From assembly GCA_018335855.1 (NCBI GenBank), contig JAGXRM010000055.1, positions 1-64,000 on the forward strand: a stretch of DNA of 64,000 nt. The letters run 5' to 3'. Position numbers and translations under genes: made by a program. Shown one piece after another: positions 54,172-61,394 of this stretch. The stretch is from Clostridiales bacterium. GTDB taxonomy: Bacteria; Bacillota; Dethiobacteria; Dethiobacterales; Dethiobacteraceae. Under the pieces are notes generated by a model that made no database searches, was not told where the DNA came from, and worked only from the letters and a program-made list of their open reading frames with translations. How positions within the stretch are numbered: position 1 is the first letter of the stretch; each line of letters opens with the position of its first letter.

Positions 54172-54915
54172 TCATAATTGAACAGGTAGTTTTTTAATGC
54201 TACCCGGTGATTCGATATCCTGCAATGCCTGTAAAGCCATGGTAACTACACGAGTTTGTGTTTCCACGTCAAAAGCCTTACCGGTAACTCTTCCCAGAGG
54301 AAAATTAACATGTACTGCTCTGGGAACCCGGATTTTTGCGGTTAATCCCTGCATTAATGTTATACTCACAGTAATGAGACCGGCTGTTTCCAGTTCCCGC
54401 TGAATCAATCCCACCGATTGATGGCACAGCGGTCAGCCTGGAGTAAGTAAAACTATATCAGTTTCTTGTTTTAATAGTTCCCGGGCTACTTTGCCTGCAT
54501 TGGCAATCAGTGTTTCATGCAGGGCATTAAGGATAAAGCCCATAAACCCATAATTTGTTGCAGAGATTCCTTTAATAAAGCCGGACTGCACCAGTTCCTC
54601 AAGTCTTGTTATGGGGAAGACACAATTAATATCTTTATCTGCGTCAGTATGGTCATAATGAGTGTGAGTGATTAGATAGTCCTCTAGTGGCGCTTTAGCC
54701 GAAACTTCCCGAAAGGAAGCATCCCCCTTTTTTGCCTTGACATCAAAGGGTGCCTGATTCTTTAAATGCACGCCAGCGGTAGTAACAAGGGCGACGCGAC
54801 ATTCGTTTAGAGTTTTTTGCAGGGGCTGCCACGGTACTTCTTTGCCCGTGTTATCAACTATAAATGGTTTAACAAGCTTCTGTGTCAAATTTTGTTTTAA
54901 CATATATTCTCTCAT
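54172..54915 (-). CDS. Selenoprotein B family reductase-like protein (PrdB-like; TGA 54433-54435 read as Sec)
   Basis: Read-through yields 247 residues (243 if the second ATG, 54903, is used). RVALVTTAGVHLKNQAPFD, ITHTHYDHTDADKDINCVFP and GFMGFILNALHETL precede VLLTPGUPLCHQSVGLIQRE, matching the glycine/betaine/D-proline reductase selenoprotein B family (PrdB/GrdB), with Sec161 at its known place. A 7-base-stem SECIS-like hairpin follows the TGA. No proline reductase PrdA or other Prd/Grd subunits are nearby, so the substrate is probably different. Confidence 0.85.
54404..54422 (-). promoter_or_regulatory. Candidate SECIS hairpin in the PrdB-like gene
   Basis: On the minus strand ATCAATC-GGTGG-GATTGAT; perfect stem, loop starting 18 bases after the TGA with G first. 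Confidence 0.75.
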
Positions 54916-55054
54916 CCCTTCAAGTTACTATCCTGCCTGGGAAAGCGGGATATACTGCACAGAGGACTTTCTTTGCGGATGCTGCGGAGCATTATATTGT
55001 ACAGTTGTAGTATTATAGTTTGGTCATAGTCTTATACAAGTTCTTACATACATT

Positions 55055-55786
55055 CTATGATGGAAGCATCTGCTTTTCCCGCCAATAGATTAGCACCAAA
55101 ATTACGGCAAAAAGAACGATACTTGAAAACTGGGCAGTATTGAAGACAACAAAAGTAGGTTCACTGCGGAAGTAATCGATAAAAGAACGGGCGGCAAAAT
55201 ACCCGGCGAGATAGGTCAGGAACAGCTGCCCTTCTCTTACCCTGTCTCTCAGATACCAGAGGACAAAGAAGATAAGCAGTGTAGCTATCATCGTATACAG
55301 CGGGATATTGTGATAGGGCACGCCGCCAACCAGCCTCGGCCAGGGCGCCGATGGCGCATGCAGGCCGTAGACATCGCAACCGAGTCGGGCGATTGCTTCC
55401 CCCAGGGCGAGGGATGGGGCGAAAACATCAGCCATGGCCCAAAATTTAACTTTCCGGCGGCGGACAAACCAGATTGCGACCAACACTCCTCCGGTAAGAC
55501 CGCCCAGAAAAGCCAGGCCGCCTTCGTGAATACGGAAAAGATAGAGGGGGTCAGCGAGAAAAAGATTGAAATTCAACAACACGGAGAGAATGCGGGAACC
55601 GACGACGGCTCCGACAACCGCGTAAATGGCAAACTCGAAGATCAGATCCGGTTCAATTTTTTTGGCAATGGCACGACGGTGGGCAAGGGCCAGCCCAACT
55701 AAAATAGCAGCAACCAACCCCAATCCGTAAAGATGGAAAGTCAATGGCCCAAGGTAAAATGAGGGCTCCACATAATTCAGAAGCAT
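55055..55786 (-). CDS. Lgt-like prolipoprotein diacylglyceryl transferase family protein
   Basis: 243-residue membrane protein with about seven helices. The Lgt landmark RIHEGGLAFLGGLTGG (about 84-99) is present, but the usual GRIGNFxN signature is replaced by ARLGCDVYGLHA (about 134-145). The conserved Arg is kept while the Asn residues are not. It could attach diacylglycerol to lipoprotein Cys or be a diverged relative. AAGGAG lies within the end of the upstream ccdA-like gene, and the two overlap by 10 bases. It is the third gene of the Sec-thioredoxin operon. Confidence 0.75.
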   Translation of the reverse strand: MLLNYVEPSFYLGPLTFHLYGLGLVAAILVGLALAHRRAIAKKIEPDLIFEFAIYAVVGAVVGSRILSVLLNFNLFLADPLYLFRIHEGGLAFLGGLTGGVLVAIWFVRRRKVKFWAMADVFAPSLALGEAIARLGCDVYGLHAPSAPWPRLVGGVPYHNIPLYTMIATLLIFFVLWYLRDRVREGQLFLTYLAGYFAARSFIDYFRSEPTFVVFNTAQFSSIVLFAVILVLIYWREKQMLPS

Positions 55787-56211
55787 CTGTTCATCTCCTT
55801 TGCACTAGAACTATTGTACCCTTTTACATTTAACGGAACCTTCTTAATTCCCGGCATTGAAAAAGTTAAAACTCCCAAAAGGTGTAACCCCATTACTATT
55901 GCCACCACAGCCAGAAGGTAATACCACCCGGCCCCAATCCGGCCAAAAAAGAGGCCAAAATAAGAGGCAATAAAACCGAGAATGGCAAAAGTCACAGCCA
56001 AGCCTGTCACAAACGACAGCGACATCAAAAAACCTTTTATTCTTGACCCTTCGCTGTAGCCGCCGATGTAGCCGACCATAACAGGTGTCATTGACAAAAT
56101 GCAGGGGCTAAAACTTGTAACTAAGCCGCCTGCAAAAACGATCACGTAAGTGAGAATAGACGTGTTTGCAAGGGAATTTGGTATAATTTCAGAGAAAAAC
56201 AGATCCAGCAA
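55777..56211 (-). CDS. CcdA-like membrane protein, half length
   Basis: 144-residue protein with three to four helices, carrying AGGLVTSFSPCILSMTPVMVGYIGGYS with the first active Cys and Pro of CcdA/DsbD transmembrane domains. CcdA is usually about 220-240 residues with a second Cys helix (SPCATP), absent here. After KKVPLNVKGYN the sequence becomes SSSAKEMNRCF, coding from the lgt ribosome site, so a deletion probably removed the second half. A single-Cys half might still dimerise. TTG start with GAGGTGAGG upstream; 21 bases after the Sec thioredoxin. Confidence 0.7.
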   Translation of the reverse strand: MLDLFFSEIIPNSLANTSILTYVIVFAGGLVTSFSPCILSMTPVMVGYIGGYSEGSRIKGFLMSLSFVTGLAVTFAILGFIASYFGLFFGRIGAGWYYLLAVVAIVMGLHLLGVLTFSMPGIKKVPLNVKGYNSSSAKEMNRCF

Positions 56212-56232
56212 AACTACCTCACCTCAATAGGC

Positions 56233-56670
56233 TTAATTATCCAGAATTTGTGCTATTCTGCTCTCTATATTGCCTTTTGTCAAAACCCCTGTATCGTTTG
56301 CAACAATTTCACCATTGCTGTCAATATAGAAAAATGCCGGGATGTATCTAACCATGAATTCATTCGCCATGCGGTTGCCTTCCTGATCGCCAACATCGAC
56401 AATAACAAAAACAACTTGATCTTCATACTTCTCTTTAAGAGCCATAACCACGGGCTCCATTAGTTTGCATGTAATTCACCAATCAGCATAAAATTCTACA
56501 AATACAGGTTTTCCTTCGGCCAGTGCCTGTTCATAAAGGGCAATTGGATCAGGTGTAGCGGAAAACTGACTCTCAGTCCGATTCAAAAAAGGAATATATG
56601 GTTTTGCCATTACACCAACAACCAGTAAGCCTACAAATACCAGGATTAACCGTTTTACACTAGTCTTCAA
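56233..56670 (-). CDS. Membrane-anchored thioredoxin-like selenoprotein (WUxxC; TGA 56476-56478 read as Sec)
   Basis: Read-through gives 145 residues. The N-terminal anchor (KRLILVFVGLLVVGVMA) is followed by VFVEFYADWUITCKLMEPVV, the thioredoxin active site with Sec65 in place of the first Cys, and the fold continues through RYIPAFFYIDSNGEIV, containing the cis-Pro. TTG 56670 follows AGAGGAGAA. The extracytoplasmic domain would be reduced by the neighbouring CcdA-like protein. A BlaI-type palindrome lies just upstream, so expression is probably regulated with blaI-blaR1. Confidence 0.88.
56439..56457 (-). promoter_or_regulatory. Candidate SECIS hairpin in the thioredoxin-like gene
   Basis: On the minus strand GAGCC-CGTGGTTAT-GGCTC; loop of 9 bases beginning 24 bases after the TGA, with G second. 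Confidence 0.6.
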
Positions 56671-56700
56671 GCTCGATTCTCCTCTCGTTTTTATTGCCAG

Positions 56701-56719
56701 GCACTACTCTTTGTAGTGC
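56701..56719. promoter_or_regulatory. BlaI-type operator, Sec-thioredoxin operon
   Basis: GCACTAC-TCTTT-GTAGTGC, a perfect palindrome 31 bases before the thioredoxin start. The same half-sites and 5-base spacer occur upstream of the blaI-like gene. Confidence 0.75.
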
Positions 56720-56742
56720 AAATCCCGAAAAAAAGAGCAGCG

Positions 56743-57597
56743 TCAGACACAACCCTGCCCAAAACTAATAAGTATACCTGCTAAAAAAAGGAAGGTAGCC
56801 GCAATATGGGCGGGCGGGGCAATTCGAATTTGTCGGTTACCTGATAACAGCTGGGCGATTCGCAAATCGGGTGTTGTATTAGGCTCGATCAACCATACCG
56901 GAACTGAGATATTTTCCACATCTGAGAACACTTTCAAAAATGCGGATGCCAAATATCTTTTGTCCGGAATCTTGTTCAATGAAGCCTGATCAGCGGCTAA
57001 TTCTTTAAATTGGTCATAGCTGCGAAATAGATACTTTGCTAAAGGCAGAAAGAAAAGGCTCCCTTTTATTGCCCTGCTGATAACCACCTTTAGCGGATCT
57101 GAATGGTAGAGGTGGTACTGTTCATGTAAAAGCACCGCTTCCATTTCAGACATGCTAAACGCGGCTGCGAGCTTGCTCGAAACAACGATTTGCGGACGAG
57201 AAAATCCGTACGTAAAAACCAGGGGAGTGTCACTGTTTATGCATACTGTATGTTTTAGAAGGCCCAACCTGTCTAAGAGCCGGATTAACTCACAGGGTGG
57301 AGTCGTTCTCAATGCTGACAGCTTCCTGTTCAGCCTGAGGAAAGAGAGATACTGTTTCACAGTAAAATAAATAAAAAATGAGATGATGAAAAACAAAGCA
57401 CCTGTCAGTAAAAGTAACATTATTTGATTAATCAGGTTATTTTGAATGGCAAAGCCAAGTCTGACAAACTTAAATTTGTAAAATACAGTAAGAAACAAGA
57501 CTCCCGCAACAGCGGCAAAAAGGGCTGTCAACCCGTAAAATGACACCTGTGCTTTAATGTGGGGATGCGAGTAGTCACTCTTTAAATGTATCATCAT
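56743..57597 (-). CDS. M56-family (BlaR1/MecR1-like) membrane metallopeptidase
   Basis: 284-residue protein with N-terminal helices (two segments in residues 20-70), a zinc protease motif VLLHEQYHLYHSDPLK (HExxH variant with Q, about 153-157) and the downstream FKELAADQASL providing the third ligand region. One C-terminal helix follows. No penicillin-binding sensor domain is present, so the signal is likely not a beta-lactam. It starts inside the last 23 bases of the blaI-like gene and is expected to cleave that repressor. Confidence 0.85.
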   Translation of the reverse strand: MMIHLKSDYSHPHIKAQVSFYGLTALFAAVAGVLFLTVFYKFKFVRLGFAIQNNLINQIMLLLLTGALFFIISFFIYFTVKQYLSFLRLNRKLSALRTTPPCELIRLLDRLGLLKHTVCINSDTPLVFTYGFSRPQIVVSSKLAAAFSMSEMEAVLLHEQYHLYHSDPLKVVISRAIKGSLFFLPLAKYLFRSYDQFKELAADQASLNKIPDKRYLASAFLKVFSDVENISVPVWLIEPNTTPDLRIAQLLSGNRQIRIAPPAHIAATFLFLAGILISFGQGCV

Positions 57598-58030
57598 TTT
57601 TCATATCCTTTGAATTTTTAATAAGATCCTCCAAAGCCTTTAAATATTCCGGGCTTGCTTTTTCAAGAGTCTGCACAAAAGAAGCAATTGCATCCTCTCC
57701 ATATTCATGTAAAAGCTCTTCAGTTACTTGCCTGGAAATATCGTTAAGGAAGCACTCCTTTGTTTGCACAGGCAAATAACAGTAAGCTTTTTCACCGGGT
57801 TTCTTCTGAAGAAATCCTTTATCTGACAAACGGTTCATTACAGTCATCACAGTATTAAAGGCAATTGGCCTTTTTAAACTTATGCTTTCCGTAACTTCTT
57901 TAATCATCACACCTTCTCCCCGGGACCAGGCAACTTCCATGATTTCTGTCTCGAGATCCCCTAAAACCCTGTTAATACCACGCTTTTCAAGATTAAAAGA
58001 TTGAATTAGCTTTTTTTTCAAGCGCATCAC
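57575..58030 (-). CDS. BlaI/MecI/CopY-family transcriptional repressor
   Basis: 151-residue winged-helix repressor. DLETEIMEVAWSRGEGVMIKEV (about 25-46) and the recognition region IAFNTVMTVMNRLSDKGFLQKK (about 56-77) are typical of BlaI, and the C-terminal helices serve dimerisation and BlaR1-dependent cleavage. GTG 58030 or a downstream TTG may be the start. A palindromic operator lies between its promoter and start, indicating autoregulation; the same site upstream of the thioredoxin operon indicates a shared regulon. Confidence 0.88.
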   Translation of the reverse strand: MMRLKKKLIQSFNLEKRGINRVLGDLETEIMEVAWSRGEGVMIKEVTESISLKRPIAFNTVMTVMNRLSDKGFLQKKPGEKAYCYLPVQTKECFLNDISRQVTEELLHEYGEDAIASFVQTLEKASPEYLKALEDLIKNSKDMKNDDTFKE

Positions 58031-58048
58031 CTTTTTATTTAAAGAATA

Positions 58049-58067
58049 ACACTACTATCTGTAGTGT
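58049..58067. promoter_or_regulatory. BlaI-type operator, blaI-blaR1 operon
   Basis: ACACTAC-TATCT-GTAGTGT, a perfect palindrome directly downstream of the -10 element of the blaI promoter. Confidence 0.8.
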
Positions 58068-58073
58068 CACCTT

Positions 58074-58103
58074 AGTATACCTTCATTAACCTAAACAAGT
58101 CAA
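58074..58103 (-). promoter_or_regulatory. Promoter of the blaI-blaR1 pair
   Basis: On the minus strand TTGACT, an 18-base spacer and TATACT, ending 6 bases before the operator. Confidence 0.75.
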
Positions 58104-58160
58104 TTGGATAATTTGAAGAGGCTGGGACAACTTTTTTCAGGAGTGTTTTGTAACAAAGCA

Positions 58161-58199
58161 AAGCAGAGAATAACGCATCCGGCTGATGATTCTCTGCTT
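58161..58199 (-). terminator. Terminator after the CC-repeat microprotein
   Basis: AAGCAGAGAAT-N17-ATTCTCTGCTT, 11-base stem, followed on the minus strand by TGCTTTGTT. Confidence 0.7.
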
Positions 58200-58216
58200 A
58201 ATACAGTCTCCCTGGA

Positions 58217-58363
58217 CTATGACAAATTTTGCTCTATTTTTTTGCAGCAATCCTTAATCTTTTGCACCTCTTGCTGTACGCTCTGTTGCGAAGTCGCCGC
58301 TTCGATCTTGTTGCAGCAATCTTTTATTTGCTCCGCTTCCTGGTTTACCTGGTTATTAATCAC
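58217..58363 (-). CDS. 48-residue microprotein with two IKDCC repeats
   Basis: GTG 58363 follows the excellent ribosome site GGAGGTGATAAT. The protein has two similar helical halves: EAEQIKDCCNKIE and EVQKIKDCCKKIE, each with vicinal cysteines, in an otherwise charged coiled-coil-like sequence without membrane segments. The repeats, the terminator and the start support a real gene. Family not recognised; vicinal Cys pairs suggest metal, selenium or thiol binding. Confidence 0.7.
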   Translation of the reverse strand: MINNQVNQEAEQIKDCCNKIEAATSQQSVQQEVQKIKDCCKKIEQNLS

Positions 58364-58436
58364 ATTATCACCTCCTTCTCCGTGCTAAGCTTATTTTCTT
58401 CTGCAGTTCTTCCCTGGTTGCTTTCAGTAAGTTAAA

Positions 58437-59030
58437 TCATCGCAACACGGAACCGGCTGCATGATTATTATCTACATTGTTCCTTATTTGATTTTTTCTG
58501 GTGCTAAACTGAGATGGTGGTCGCGCAGCATCCCTTTTTGGTGATATTAGCGGACTTGCGTTTAAAGGCGTGGCGCCCGTGAATAATTTGTCATCGCCGA
58601 GTTTAACGGCGATAGCCGCTGCAACTGTGCCGTAGGCGGTGTGGCTGACAAATTGCGTTAACACTGTTTTGGGGGAGAATGGCCGGACTTTTGTTGCACC
58701 CATTGTAGCCATTACGCCGTAAAGTGACTGCCACATGACCTGACCGCTAAAAGCTCCTTTTAAGGCAGCCTTATCCTTTCCTGTTATTGAGAGCATGTAG
58801 ACGGTTCCCACACCAAGTAAGCCGGCAATCACTGAATCTGCAAGAATACCTACTGCCTTTCCCTCAGGAGAGATTAATTTGTAAGGTGGCGTCAACATGC
58901 CGGCGGCAATACCAGGCCCGTCTATTTCTGAAATGTTCAGCCTCTGAGCAAGAGTGCCAATAGCCAGCTTTGCAATGTTTCCACCTAACCCCGCGACAAA
59001 ACCAAGTATTACTCTATCTGAAATTTTCAC
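58437..59030 (-). CDS. Membrane-associated protein with glycine-rich helices, unrecognised
   Basis: 197 residues from GTG 59030 (AGGTGGG upstream), opening KISDRVILGFVAGLGGNIAKL, with several Gly/Ala-rich helices (VIAGLLGVGTVYMLS, TVAAAIAVKLG) and a basic C-terminal tail. The frame is open upstream to 59141 and would add YCRRCGIRLQR, a zinc-ribbon-like start, but without a good ribosome site. Resembles small hypothetical Firmicute membrane proteins; no function assigned. Confidence 0.6.
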   Translation of the reverse strand: MKISDRVILGFVAGLGGNIAKLAIGTLAQRLNISEIDGPGIAAGMLTPPYKLISPEGKAVGILADSVIAGLLGVGTVYMLSITGKDKAALKGAFSGQVMWQSLYGVMATMGATKVRPFSPKTVLTQFVSHTAYGTVAAAIAVKLGDDKLFTGATPLNASPLISPKRDAARPPSQFSTRKNQIRNNVDNNHAAGSVLR

Positions 59031-59303
59031 AATATCTGTTCCCACCTTTACGCGTTGCAATCTAATCCCACAACGACGGCAATAAAACTGCACTACCTCT
59101 TCCAGATTTAACCGTCCTTGGCCAGTTCCGCCGCTTATCATACAGAAAAAATTACTTATCTGCTTTTAATATTCGTAAAAAGACAGATAATATACTGACA
59201 CTGCCTGCAACCTGAAGCAGTAATATATGTAAAGTATTTTACATCATACTGTATTGAACATCTGTTATAATTAAATTGATAAAAAAGAAACGGAGGTTTT
59301 AGT

Positions 59304-60545
59304 ATGGTCAGCCTCGAAAAGCTCCATCCTGAGGAGCGAAACTTCCTCGAAAACGTACCCTGTCCGACATTTGCAGCACAGCCTTGGGTCAGGGGCAAAA
59401 AACTGAAGGAAAGGCGAGTCGCAATAATTTCCACGGCCGGTCTGCATCAGCCCGAAGACCGCCCCTTTACCTCTGTGGAAGGTGATTACTACCGTATAAT
59501 TCCCGGGGACATTCAATCAAATAACCTGGTAATGAGCCATGTCTCGGTCAATTTTGACAGGACAGGCTTTTACCGGGACTTAAATGTGGTCTTTCCCATT
59601 GACCGCCTGAGGGAACTTGCAGAAAGCGGCGATATCGGCAGCATAGCAAGCTTTCATTATTCTTTCATGGGCGCTGATGATCCTATGAGATGGGAGCAGA
59701 CGGCACGCCATCTTGCAGGCCTGTTAAAAAAAGACAATATTGACGCCGTGTTGCTGGTGCCGGTCTGACCGCTTTGTACGCGCGCCGTTGGCGTGCTGGC
59801 ACACTTTCTTGAGGAGGAAGGGCTTGCTACCACGCAAATCAGCCTGATTCGCCTGCATACGGATGTTATCAAGCCGCCAAGAGCCCTTTGGGTGCCTTTT
59901 GAACTTGGTCGCCCGTTAGGAGAGCCAAATAACCCAGCTTTTCAGAAGCGTGTTCTGATGTCCGCCCTCGGTCTGCTTGAAGCGCCACGGGGCCCGCTGC
60001 TGATCGATTTCCCGGATGATACCCCGTTATTAGGGGGGGCGCCGGTTATGCTTGCCTGCCCATATGTTCCGCCGGCAGAGGATGCCGAGACCACGCAGGC
60101 CGACCGGCTTTGCAAGACCTTTAAAACAGAAATGACATCGATGAGACCCTGGTATGATCAGGCCTTAAAAAAGCGAGGGCGTACCATAGTCGGAATTAGC
60201 AAACTCACACCCGAGGCTATCGCAGATTTTTTGTGTTCTTTCCTTGAAGGCAGCACTCCTACTCAGAACCCGCGCCAGGATGTATCTCTTGCATACCAAC
60301 TCGGGTATTCAGTAGAAGACCTGAAGGCCTACTACTATGAGGCTATCACGGCGCAACCTGGTGCTGATGTTCTGTCTAGCGAAGATCTCGATAAATGGTT
60401 TTGGGAAAATACAGTTGCCGGAAAATTCTTGCGGGAATTAAGAGGAATTTGTCTTAAAAACGAAGATAAATTGTTGCAACAGACCGCCGCAAGGCGGATA
60501 ATACCTCAAAAAACCCTGTTAACAAATACTGGTGGTAAAGGATAG
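59304..60545 (+). CDS. Selenoprotein B family reductase-like protein (TGA 59766-59768 read as Sec)
   Basis: Read-through yields 413 residues. RRVAIISTAGLHQPEDRPF, VMSHVSVNFDRTGFYRDLNV and the Phe-rich HYSFMGADDP precede VLLVPVUPLCTRAVGVLAHF, the selenoprotein B family active site with Sec155. After about residue 230 comes a distinct C-terminal extension of about 180 residues (IVGISKLTPEAIADFLCSFL, YYYEAITAQPGADVLSSEDL) not present in the shorter paralogue in this window. GGAGG precedes ATG 59304. SECIS-like hairpin after the TGA. Substrate unknown. Confidence 0.85.
59780..59796 (+). promoter_or_regulatory. Candidate SECIS hairpin in the long selenoprotein B-like gene
   Basis: GCGCGCC-GTT-GGCGTGC with one G-U pair; loop begins 19 bases after the TGA with G first. 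Confidence 0.7.
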
Positions 60546-60630
60546 TATTTTAGAGGTTTGTCTATTTTGGCTTCATAAGCGATTCGTATACACCATTTTG
60601 CAAGATATTACAATTGAATAATCACCCTTA

Positions 60631-60668
60631 ACGCAAATAGACCGTATTTATATACGGTCTATTTGCGT
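60631..60668 (+). terminator. Terminator after the long selenoprotein B-like gene
   Basis: ACGCAAATAGACCGTAT-TTAT-ATACGGTCTATTTGCGT, a 17-base perfect stem followed by TTA. Confidence 0.8.
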
Positions 60669-60683
60669 TTAGTCACAAGAAAA

Positions 60684-60785
60684 AAAACCACCCACATAAA
60701 AATGGATGGTCGTAATCACAAATGGTCACGGAAGCATTATAACTTACTGTTTTTAACGAACTAACCAAACGTTCTCCTGCGGGAA
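60684..60785 (-). repeat. Gene tail plus terminator, copy A
   Basis: The 3' end of the hydrolase-like gene and its minus-strand terminator (ACCATCC ... GTGGGTGGTTTTTTT). The 19-base block TCACAAATGGTCACGGAAG and flanking similarity recur at 63147-63252. Confidence 0.65.
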
Positions 60786-61322
60786 TAGAAAACTCTCTGA
60801 TAATTTTAATATTTTCATTGTGTCGTTCCGATTACTTTTGAGATCCTGGACTAACGCTTCAACCATTTTAACCGATACTGACAGCATGGCAGTGAAATTA
60901 GAGAGTTTACCAATCTTGTCCAGATAAAATTTCATGCTCTGTTTGTGGAATGGAGCCCTGAGAGATATAAGATTAGCGTCGAACATGTCTTTTTTAGACA
61001 GAAAAATAAGTTTAAAGGAGTTTTTACTGGTAGCTCCGTAATTAAAGGGACGTTCATTATTACCGTGATGGTAAATGATGGTGGGGTACTCCGGACCAAG
61101 CCACTTTGCCACGTGAAAAGCTGGGTCGAGATTACCTGCCAGTGATTCTGCCTCAACCTCGTAAAAGCCTTCTCCTTTAAACTTCGGCAATGTCAGTTTA
61201 ATATTGTTGAGATGCTCTTCAAAACCGGGACTATCTACACTTTCCCTAAACCACTTAGCGTTTTTAAGTACTATGGCAGCCATCGCTACAGAGTACTTAT
61301 CAAGAAATACATGCATTACCAT
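60753..61322 (-). pseudogene. N-terminal part of an alpha/beta-hydrolase-like protein
   Basis: 189 residues beginning VMHVFLDKYSVAMAAIVLKN, with PEYPTIIYHHGNNERPFNYG (about 80-99), an HHGN oxyanion-type loop of alpha/beta hydrolases. The expected nucleophile elbow (G-x-S-x-G) after the central helix never appears; the sequence ends KLSESFLFPQENVWLVR. It is thus probably truncated or frameshifted and catalytically dead, although its start (AAGGTG before ATG) is good. Confidence 0.5.
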
Positions 61323-61394
61323 TCAACACCTTTCTGAATTTATCTTATATTTTTTGCCTCTGATATTCTCCTCAGCTAATAAATCCCAGGTTTT

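Noticed and set aside
55777-55779. TGA at the end of the ccdA-like gene as Sec
   Set aside because: The next codons in frame are the shifted lgt sequence and do not resemble the second half of CcdA.
58104-58388. 94-codon plus-strand open frame rich in Leu/Cys
   Set aside because: Antisense to the CC-repeat microprotein and its terminator; no ribosome site.
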